Shown in pieces: positions 16,182-23,385 of a stretch of 64,000 nt of DNA. The translations under genes and the position numbers were made by a program. The stretch is from contig JAHABL010000008.1 of NCBI GenBank assembly GCA_018376445.1, positions 1 to 64,000 on the forward strand. The letters are read 5' to 3'. Below the pieces are notes generated by a model. That model saw only the letters and a list, made by a program, of their open reading frames with translations, made no database searches and was not told the origin of the DNA. Source of the stretch: Mycobacteriales bacterium. Lineage in GTDB: Bacteria; Actinomycetota; Actinomycetes; Mycobacteriales; Mycobacteriaceae. Each line of letters opens with the position of its first letter. Positions within the stretch are counted from its first letter, which is position 1.

Positions 16182-17918
16182 CTACTTCTGTGTGTCCAGC
16201 TTCACCACCATCTTCTCGACAGTCGCATACGGAAGGGAGGTCCGCGTCACCACTGGATCTTTGAGGTAATAGTCATTGACCAGTTTCCACGCGGCAGGGT
16301 TGTGGCGTACATAGACACCATGGTCGCCACCCTCCGTCTTCACAAAGTAGGCGTTCATGGCATTGGCCATCTTGACGCCACCCGAGTAAGGAGTCTGTGT
16401 GTCGTTCACCGACTGCAGCACCACTGGACGAATTGTGAGATACTCACCCGTGACCTGGACAGGCGTAGTGGTCGGCGCAATACCCGGACACATCATCCCA
16501 GAGGTAACGATGAGGTTCTTCAACGTAAAGAAGTCCTCACCCGAGAAGTAAGCAGCGACAGTCGCCGGTAAGTTTGCTGGGCTCGGTTTAACAGCATCCT
16601 CATTGCACGTGACAGCCATGAACACGTTTGCAGAAATAACTTGCTCGTCCTTCTCTTCCTTCGTCAGCGGCTTCGGGCGAGGTTTCTGCATGTAGGCAGC
16701 CACCACGGGCCAAACCGAGCGGCTCACGAAGGCGGCGCCAGTGAGCTCCCACAGATTGTGCTCCTGCTTAGTGCTGGGAACCTGCCAGGCGCGAATAGCG
16801 CGCTCAATACGATCGGCAACGGGGCGCGCCAGGTTATAGCCCTTCAGGTAGAGCTGGACGTTGTGGCGAAACTCTGGGGGCACGTCGCCAATCTGTGCAG
16901 GAGGTGCACTGAGACGTGGAGTGCCAGGGCCATGCATCTCTTTTTCGATGATGCGGTACCACTTGGTGTAGACCTTCAGCGGAGTGTCTCCCAGGTGGTA
17001 AAGGTCGTCATGGGCGGCGATAAAGTCAAACATTTCGTACATACGGCGCCGCTGCATGTCACCCTGGTTACCGAAGTCATTGGTCCAGATCCCAGAGGGG
17101 TCAACAGCAGAGTCGAGGACGAAGCGCCCGGTGTGTTCCGGAAAGATGGTCGCATACACTGCGCCGAGCCACGTGCCGTAGGATGCACCGTAATAGTTGA
17201 TCTTCTGTTCACCCAGGTACTGGCGTGCCATATCAAAGTCACGTACCGTGTTTTCCGTAGTGACCTGGTCAAAGAGGGTCTGATAGTCCTTCACGCAGCG
17301 CTCATACTCAGCCTGGGCCTTTTCCTTGGCTTTGGTGGCAGTGTCCTTTGGATCAACATTCCCGACGAGCCGTTGAAACTTTGATACAGCTTTGGTGGCT
17401 TTTTCCTTAGCGCCCGCAAAAGCCTTCTGCGGGTTCTTTTTTTCATCCCTCTTTGGAGAATCAATCTCCGGTACGGTCGGCTCGACACAGGATTTCAGCG
17501 GAGTTGCATGCTGCAAACCACGGGGTTGCACAGAGATGAGATCGAAATGCTTGTGGAGCGGGCCGGCGTCGGTGGGAACCATCCAGCTCCACATGTTGAG
17601 AGCAGAACCGCCGGGACCACCCGGGTTGTTGAGGATGATGCCGCGAGAATGGCCGGTGGCCTTGATACGAGACATCATGATGGTGATCTTCTTGTCGCCA
17701 GGCTTGCGGTAGTCCAACGGCACCTTAAAGGTGGTGCACTGCACGTGATAGGCGGGATTGTTGAGGACGTCCTTCGGGCAGGGTCCCCAATGCAGAGCAT
17801 CGCCGGGGTGCTCAGCAGCTTGTGCCACCGCGGCGGCGGGAGAAGTTAGCAGACCTGCTGCTAGTGCGGTACCCGTCATCAGACTAAGAACTTTGTGGTG
17901 TGTACGTGGAAAAGCCAT
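16182..17918 (-). CDS. Secreted alpha/beta hydrolase, TAP-like aminopeptidase
   Basis: A 578-residue exported serine hydrolase of the tripeptidyl-aminopeptidase (SlpD/E, TAP) family. It has a signal peptide (about 1-35, cleavage near AQA-AEHPG), oxyanion region NPGGPGGSA (about 98-106) and nucleophile elbow GASYG (Ser246). A TAP C-terminal domain carries the NDTQTPYSG and GGDHGVYVRH segments with the likely catalytic Asp and His. A Lys/Ala/Glu-rich insertion at about 150-205 looks helical and is unusual. The family's DPRG appears as QPRG here. AGAAGG lies 9 bases before ATG 17918; a GTG at 17927 abuts it. The role is presumably cleavage of extracellular or envelope peptides. Confidence 0.85.
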   Translation of the reverse strand: MAFPRTHHKVLSLMTGTALAAGLLTSPAAAVAQAAEHPGDALHWGPCPKDVLNNPAYHVQCTTFKVPLDYRKPGDKKITIMMSRIKATGHSRGIILNNPGGPGGSALNMWSWMVPTDAGPLHKHFDLISVQPRGLQHATPLKSCVEPTVPEIDSPKRDEKKNPQKAFAGAKEKATKAVSKFQRLVGNVDPKDTATKAKEKAQAEYERCVKDYQTLFDQVTTENTVRDFDMARQYLGEQKINYYGASYGTWLGAVYATIFPEHTGRFVLDSAVDPSGIWTNDFGNQGDMQRRRMYEMFDFIAAHDDLYHLGDTPLKVYTKWYRIIEKEMHGPGTPRLSAPPAQIGDVPPEFRHNVQLYLKGYNLARPVADRIERAIRAWQVPSTKQEHNLWELTGAAFVSRSVWPVVAAYMQKPRPKPLTKEEKDEQVISANVFMAVTCNEDAVKPSPANLPATVAAYFSGEDFFTLKNLIVTSGMMCPGIAPTTTPVQVTGEYLTIRPVVLQSVNDTQTPYSGGVKMANAMNAYFVKTEGGDHGVYVRHNPAAWKLVNDYYLKDPVVTRTSLPYATVEKMVVKLDTQK

Positions 17919-18001
17919 GGTGCGCACCCTTCTGTGAAAGTAGCGGTGTCTCTACGATTCACCGTCGGAAACACGGAGGGAGATAGCGGAACCGGCATCA
18001 A

Positions 18002-19561
18002 CTAGTGAGCTGTCCGCATACTCACCACGATGTCTCCCTGCGGAACTGTTAACAAAGCATCATCAAGCTCCACTCTACCCGCATGGAGAGAGATGAGGCT
18101 CGTAGAGTCCGTTTGACCTGGGGAAAGAGGAATCTTCACTGAATGCCCGGACCAATTAGCGACAAACAGGAGGCCATTGCGCATTAGTGCAACGACCCCC
18201 GGCTGACGCCAGATAATGCGCGCGGTAGCCAACACCGGGATATCGGATGTGTGGTTGTGGCGCGGCTGAAGAGTGCCGCTCATCGCCCGATAGCGCCATT
18301 CCACCATGGTGCGGTAGGCAGCATGACGCTGTACGCAGAGGAACTGCCCCACCTGTGGACGCAAGAGGTTGGGAGCGCAACGGGGAGTGGCGACGAGCCC
18401 TGCAGGTGTCGAAGGGGCGGGCTGGTCGCGAGAATCAAATGCATAGCCGCTGTACAGGAAGGGGCTACCGTGCTGAGTAGCCAGCATCAGGAGAGTTGTG
18501 AAATGGTAAGCCCAGCCATCTCGGTAGGTGAGGAGGTTAACGTCTCGCTCAAAATCGTGGTTGGTGACGATAGGTACTGCTTGAGAGGGGGGAAGTAGCC
18601 CTTGCTCAGCTCCCGCCGAAAACAGGCCGGCAAGGTCCCCGTAGTGGAGAGCATCTTTCGCTACTCCGGCGAAGGCGAAGTCGAAAACACGGCCATTCCG
18701 GAAATACTCCTGCGGATGGATGGGTTCGTCCAGACCAATTATGACTTCCTGCACCACAAACTTGTCGGCGGGTACGACCGAAAGAATGCCGGCGATATCT
18801 GCGGCAGAAATGTGTTTAGCTGCGTCAATTCGAAAGCCATCAACCCCTACACTGAGCAGGTCACGGAGGTAGGTGTGAAGAACCTGCTGGACATGGGGAG
18901 AACCGGTGTCGAGATCCGGTAGCCCGAGGGCGTCACACTGCTGTACTTGCCCACGATCGAAATAGGTGTGAAGTACTCCGTCGCGGGTTAGCTGGCAATG
19001 ATGAAAGTCTGCCGAGGTGTAGATACCTGGATAGGAGTAGCGATGGAACGTACTGCCAGCGATACCGCGGAAGGGTGGAATGGCGGGCGCCATGTGATTC
19101 ATCACGGCGTCAGCGATAATGTCCACCCCATGTGCATGGCAGGTTTCCACCATCCGGCGAAGCTCGTCCTGGGTCCCTAGTTTGGAGTCCAACCGGTAGC
19201 TGACGGGTGCGTAGGAGCTCGTCCAGGTGGGGATATTGAGGTTCTCATGTGGTGGACTAATAAGAACCCGGCGAATACCCATCGTGCCGAGTGAGGTTCG
19301 GCATTCGTGCGCGATATCGTTCCATGGCCACTGAAACATTTGCAGCCCCACGTCACGGAAAGCACGCTCGCGGGGAGTAGTAGTCGTGTGTTGACGGTTC
19401 GCAGCCCTCTGCTGTACCAGGTTCCCTGGTAGCGTCTGTTCGCTGTACGCGAACGAGATAATAAGGGAGGCGAGCATAACCGCTATGGTCACGGTGGAAG
19501 TCACTATGAATGCTAGCCCTAACCTGCTGAAACGGGGTGTACGCGAGGACGTCAACTGCAT
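18002..19561 (-). CDS. Membrane-anchored GH13 alpha-amylase-type glycosidase
   Basis: A 519-residue glycoside hydrolase family 13 enzyme. A hydrophobic N-terminal segment (14-38) without a clear cleavage site should anchor or export it. All four GH13 regions are visible: DAVMNH (151-156), DGFRIDAAKH (241-250, nucleophile Asp246), VVQEVI (Glu272 acid/base) and VTNHDFERD (Asp336). The C-terminal beta domain is short (about 430-519). The expected activity is hydrolysis of alpha-1,4-glucans outside the membrane. No ribosome site is evident before the ATG at 19561. It lies 83 bases upstream of the secreted peptidase on the same strand, so both may be expressed together. Confidence 0.85.
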   Translation of the reverse strand: MQLTSSRTPRFSRLGLAFIVTSTVTIAVMLASLIISFAYSEQTLPGNLVQQRAANRQHTTTTPRERAFRDVGLQMFQWPWNDIAHECRTSLGTMGIRRVLISPPHENLNIPTWTSSYAPVSYRLDSKLGTQDELRRMVETCHAHGVDIIADAVMNHMAPAIPPFRGIAGSTFHRYSYPGIYTSADFHHCQLTRDGVLHTYFDRGQVQQCDALGLPDLDTGSPHVQQVLHTYLRDLLSVGVDGFRIDAAKHISAADIAGILSVVPADKFVVQEVIIGLDEPIHPQEYFRNGRVFDFAFAGVAKDALHYGDLAGLFSAGAEQGLLPPSQAVPIVTNHDFERDVNLLTYRDGWAYHFTTLLMLATQHGSPFLYSGYAFDSRDQPAPSTPAGLVATPRCAPNLLRPQVGQFLCVQRHAAYRTMVEWRYRAMSGTLQPRHNHTSDIPVLATARIIWRQPGVVALMRNGLLFVANWSGHSVKIPLSPGQTDSTSLISLHAGRVELDDALLTVPQGDIVVSMRTAH

Positions 19562-19637
19562 GTTTATAGGATACGTAAAACGAGTTTCTTTTCGAGAGTA
19601 AAGACAGTAAAGACACTGAGAGCGCTAGGATTTAACT

Positions 19638-20489
19638 ATGTCTCCACATCGCTCTGCCCCAGTTCCCCAGGTTATTCTCAATGACCAAACCTGCATTCCC
19701 CAGCTTGGTTTTGGCGTCTACAAAGTTCCCGAAGATGATGCCTACCGAGTTGTCTCGGAAGCCCTCGAAGTAGGCTATCGACTCATTGACACGGCTGCGC
19801 TCTACGGCAATGAAGAAGGCGTCGGCCGCGCAATTCGCGAGTCCGGGATTCCTCGTGACGAAATTTATGTCACCACCAAACTCTGGAACACCGACCATGG
19901 CAAAGAGAAGACGGCGGATGCCTTCCACGCCTCCCTTGAGCGCTTGGGACTTGAGTATGTGGATCTCTACCTCATCCACTGGCCTCAGCCAGCTGTCGAC
20001 AAATACGTCGAAACGTGGGAAGAGATGATCTCTCTCCGGGACACAAATGAGCTCCGTAGCATTGGGGTTTCCAACTTCACTGCGCCAACGCTGAAACGCA
20101 TTATTTCCGAGACGGGAGTTGTGCCGGTCCTCAACCAGATTGAACTCCACCCCGGTTTCTCCCAGGCAGATATGCGTGAATGTAACAGTTACTTCAGCGT
20201 TCGTACCCAAGCCTGGAGCCCGCTGGCGCGCGGTGAAGGCCTCGATGCCGATGCTATTACCTCGCTTGCCGAGAAATACGGCAAGACACCGGCACAGATT
20301 GTGCTGCGCTGGCACCTGCAGATGGGAACGCTTGTCATCCCGAAGACCACCCACCGGGAGCGTATGGAGGAGAATTTCGACGTGCTTGACTTCTGGATGG
20401 ACGAAGAAGAGCTCGCCTCTATAACGAATCTGGATCGAGCTGACGGCAGAATGAGTAAGGACCCAGACGAGTTCAACGGGGATCTGTAG
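19638..20489 (+). CDS. Aldo/keto reductase, 2,5-diketo-D-gluconate reductase type
   Basis: An NADPH-dependent carbonyl reductase with a TIM barrel of 283 residues. Motifs: GFGVYKVPEDDAYRVV, RLIDTAALYGNEEGVGRAI (catalytic Asp and Tyr), VTTKLWN with the active Lys, DLYLIHWP (catalytic His), SIGVSNF, and LVIPKTTHRERMEEN for the cofactor phosphate. AGGA precedes the ATG by 8 bases. It is divergent from the GH13 gene by 76 bases and followed 100 bases later by echA. The natural substrate is unknown. Confidence 0.88.
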   Translation: MSPHRSAPVPQVILNDQTCIPQLGFGVYKVPEDDAYRVVSEALEVGYRLIDTAALYGNEEGVGRAIRESGIPRDEIYVTTKLWNTDHGKEKTADAFHASLERLGLEYVDLYLIHWPQPAVDKYVETWEEMISLRDTNELRSIGVSNFTAPTLKRIISETGVVPVLNQIELHPGFSQADMRECNSYFSVRTQAWSPLARGEGLDADAITSLAEKYGKTPAQIVLRWHLQMGTLVIPKTTHRERMEENFDVLDFWMDEEELASITNLDRADGRMSKDPDEFNGDL

Positions 20490-20588
20490 ACTGAAGTAAA
20501 GACAACAGACACTGTCTCCCGCCCCGGGGTTGAGTCTCTTCCTCAGCGACTGAGCCAAGTGGGTGGGACGAAGAGAGGTATCTCACTC

Positions 20589-21389
20589 GTGGACACTACA
20601 GTTGAGTTCCGCATCGACGGCGAAGTCGTGAACCCCGATGCTGAAAACCGCCCTATTCTGGTCGAGATCTTTAGCAATGCCCGCATCGCCAAGATGACCC
20701 TGCGCAACCCCGAACGGCGTAACGCGCTCAATGCAGAACTATGCCGTGGTATTCAGCTGGCCGTTGAGCGAGTCGAGCATGAAGGCTGCCGCAGCCTTGT
20801 TATCACGGGCACGGGCGAAGTGTTCTGCGCTGGAGCGGACCTCACCGGTGGTGTGTTCTCCTCGGGATTCGCAAATCAGAACGTCGCCATGCTGCGCACG
20901 ATTGAGCGCTCGAAGCTTATCATCATCGCCTACGTGAATGGTGCAGCCATTGGTGCCGGTGCACAGCTTGCCATGGCCTGCGACCTGCGAGTTGCGGACG
21001 ATGAAGCTTTCTTTGCGCTGCCCGTGGCGAAGATGGGCTTTGCGCTGGATAACTGGACTGTCCGCCGGCTGGAGTCATTGGTGGGGGGCGGTTTTGCCCG
21101 CACCATTCTCTACACGGGCGACCCCTTCCATGTGAAGGAAGCTGCGGCACACGGTCTGGTGAATAAGATGGGCAACGTTGATGACGCCCTCGCCTGGGCC
21201 CAGGAGATTGCCACCTACGCACCGCTCACCCTGCACCACCTCAAGCTCGTCTTTAATAATGACCTCGCCCAACAACAGCCCACCCCCATGCAAGCGGCCG
21301 CAGCCAAAACCGCATGGATTAGTGAAGACCTGAAGGAAGCACGCCGTGCCTTCACAGAAGGACGCCGCCCCCGCTTCCGTGGCATCTAG
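20589..21389 (+). CDS. Enoyl-CoA hydratase/isomerase family protein (EchA6-like)
   Basis: A crotonase-fold protein of 266 residues. Signature segments: NPERRNALNAELC, GEVFCAGADLTG (first oxyanion-hole loop) and YVNGAAIGAGAQLAMACDLRVA (second). The canonical catalytic Glu pair is not clearly present, as in EchA6-type proteins that bind acyl-CoA without hydratase activity. GTG 20589 with AGAGG 10 bases upstream is preferred to the in-frame GTG 20559. The position before the ThrE and ctpE genes parallels echA6 (Rv0905) and ctpE (Rv0908), where EchA6 shuttles acyl-CoA to the mycolate FAS-II system; that role here is inference. Confidence 0.82.
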   Translation: MDTTVEFRIDGEVVNPDAENRPILVEIFSNARIAKMTLRNPERRNALNAELCRGIQLAVERVEHEGCRSLVITGTGEVFCAGADLTGGVFSSGFANQNVAMLRTIERSKLIIIAYVNGAAIGAGAQLAMACDLRVADDEAFFALPVAKMGFALDNWTVRRLESLVGGGFARTILYTGDPFHVKEAAAHGLVNKMGNVDDALAWAQEIATYAPLTLHHLKLVFNNDLAQQQPTPMQAAAAKTAWISEDLKEARRAFTEGRRPRFRGI

Positions 21390-21485
21390 AGCGCTCCCCG
21401 GCATACCTGGCTTTCCGCACGTTCGGCTCCCTATGTCCAGTGCACGTCCACACTGAGGTACCGACTCTGCGCACGATATTTGCGT

Positions 21486-21525
21486 AAACAGAAGGAGCCA
21501 CCCAATTGGGTGGCTCCTTCTGTTT
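21486..21525. terminator. Perfect 40-base palindromic bidirectional terminator
   Basis: Arms 21486-21503 and 21508-21525 are exact reverse complements around an AATT centre (outer AAACAGAAGG / CCTTCTGTTT). It lies between convergent echA and the ThrE-family gene and is suited to stop transcription from both sides. Confidence 0.9.
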
Positions 21526-21612
21526 ATCGCCACATCTGTCGAGCTTTCACACCTACCTGGCGAGAGAGAACAGTGACCTGAACGAGTGGACAGGGTGGCT
21601 GGCAGGAGGGTG

Positions 21613-23235
21613 CTAATCCTGGAACTTTGAGACCGCATGCTGGGTAGGGCCAGTCTGCTCCCGCTCGATACGGTGTGCGTCGTGGCGGGCGGCCTCCCGA
21701 ATGGCCTTCTTGGCGGCGCGCCGGGCAGCCTGTATGCCCAGGATGGCACGTTGTGTGCGTCCGATGAGGTGTCCGCGGTGGAATCGCGGGTGACGACGGT
21801 CGTACAACCACTCGGGGTCCGTCACCATACGAGCGATAGCGAGGCCCGCACCAATAGCAATAACTACCAAACCAGCATCCATCAGGTTGCGGGCTGCCAA
21901 GCCGAGGTCACCGACATTGAGGAAGTAGATGAAGCGGTACATGGACGCACCCGGAATCATGATGACGGAACTGGGGACGGACATCGTAATACGCGGAATC
22001 CGCATAGAAGGAGCGATGATTGCGGCAACCAGACCAATGAAGAGAGCCGCGATAAATGCACCCGTCTGGGTCGGCAGATTCAGACCTACGATGCTTTGGT
22101 CGACGAGGATGAACTTCAGCAGGTTAGCGGTAGCGCCCGTCACCGAAGACAGCAGTGCCATCCGGCGGGAGCAGTTGAAGAGCACGGCGAAGCCGGCAAT
22201 ACCGATAAAGGAGGCGACCCATACGAAGAGCGGCCACCACTCGACGCCGAAGCGAACCTGGTAGGGGTTACCGATCTGGGGGAGTGGTTGCAGACCGGTC
22301 GCCAGGGTGACAATCCACACCGAGCTGGTAGCGGCAGCCAGGAGTGTCAACATGTAGGTGAAACGCTGGATACCGGAGTTGAAGTCGAGTTTCGCCAGGT
22401 CCAAGAGGCTGGTGAACATGGGGAAGCCGGGAATAAGAAAGAGTACTGAGGCCACGAAGCCGGCACTCACCGGAGCATATCCGGCGTTAGCCGAGTTGTA
22501 GATGAACCCGGGAACAATTTCGGCAGTGATAGAAACGCACAGGAGGTAGATGACGGAGGCAACTACGCCAGCCAGGGCGGCAACACCCAGTTGGTTCCAG
22601 CCACGGTGCCCGAGGACGCGGCGTGTCATTTGGCCGAAGGTTGCCCCCAACAGGACAAAGAGTAGTGCTTCCGGCGGGAACTTGTTGAGTACGGCGAACG
22701 CCGCACAGGCGAAACCAGAGGCGAGGGCGTTGACCCACAACCCGTAGCGTGGCTTCACCCACTTAACAACATGGTCGATGCGAGAGTTCAGATCTGCGTT
22801 ACTAATGCCGTGCGAGATGTCTCGGGAAATACTCTCGAGAGCCTCGATGCGGGAAGCGTTGACGCCGATTGCGGGGGCTTCACTGACCAGCGTCCGGTAG
22901 TCGTCCTTGGTATAGGCGGTTGCCGTAATGTTGGTGAGCGTCACGGAGGCGTCGAAACGGTCGATACCCAAGGCGAAGGCGGCACGCTGCATGGCGCGCT
23001 TGACGCGATAGCCGCCGGTACCCGCTGCGAGCAGGAGAGAACCGAGGCGAATAACAGTAGTGGTGCGCTCAGCCAGAGTAGAGGGGTCGTCGATCTCTTG
23101 CCGTGCTTGCACCGGCTCGGCGACGGTTTCCGCTACAGCATCTTCAACTGCATTGTGCACTGTTTCGGCAATTACAGCGGATGTCTCGGGGAGGTCTTCG
23201 GGAGTCTTGTTTTGCGCAGGATCATCACTAGTCAC
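21613..23235 (-). CDS. thrE: Threonine/serine exporter, ThrE family
   Basis: A 540-residue inner-membrane exporter first described in Corynebacterium glutamicum. The N-terminal 150 residues are cytoplasmic (ERTTTVIRLGSLLLAAGTGGYRVKRAM is broken by turns), and about ten hydrophobic helices follow in two blocks (ThrE_1 of about 250 residues, ThrE_2 of about 130). The C-terminus is a basic, Arg/His-rich tail. The start is GTG 23235, which lies directly at the predicted transcription start of a well-formed promoter, so the mRNA is probably leaderless. Its substrate is inferred from the family. Confidence 0.9.
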   Translation of the reverse strand: MTSDDPAQNKTPEDLPETSAVIAETVHNAVEDAVAETVAEPVQARQEIDDPSTLAERTTTVIRLGSLLLAAGTGGYRVKRAMQRAAFALGIDRFDASVTLTNITATAYTKDDYRTLVSEAPAIGVNASRIEALESISRDISHGISNADLNSRIDHVVKWVKPRYGLWVNALASGFACAAFAVLNKFPPEALLFVLLGATFGQMTRRVLGHRGWNQLGVAALAGVVASVIYLLCVSITAEIVPGFIYNSANAGYAPVSAGFVASVLFLIPGFPMFTSLLDLAKLDFNSGIQRFTYMLTLLAAATSSVWIVTLATGLQPLPQIGNPYQVRFGVEWWPLFVWVASFIGIAGFAVLFNCSRRMALLSSVTGATANLLKFILVDQSIVGLNLPTQTGAFIAALFIGLVAAIIAPSMRIPRITMSVPSSVIMIPGASMYRFIYFLNVGDLGLAARNLMDAGLVVIAIGAGLAIARMVTDPEWLYDRRHPRFHRGHLIGRTQRAILGIQAARRAAKKAIREAARHDAHRIEREQTGPTQHAVSKFQD

Positions 23236-23241
23236 AAAGCC

Positions 23242-23270
23242 ATTATGACTGTTGGGACGCTAAAAGTGAA
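23242..23270 (-). promoter_or_regulatory. Promoter of the thrE-like gene, leaderless
   Basis: On the minus strand TTCACT (23265-23270) and CATAAT (23242-23247) are separated by exactly 17 bases. The GTG start follows 6 bases after the -10 element, so transcription would begin at the start codon. No Shine-Dalgarno sequence is present, which fits a leaderless message. Confidence 0.6.
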
Positions 23271-23385
23271 TTTTAGGGACCCGTCATCATTGGTAGAAAT
23301 CAATTAGTCTGAAATCACTAGAGAATCGCTGAGACGACCCTCCAATTCCGAGCTCCCCGCATGTTTGGGAAGGAAGGAGCCCCGG

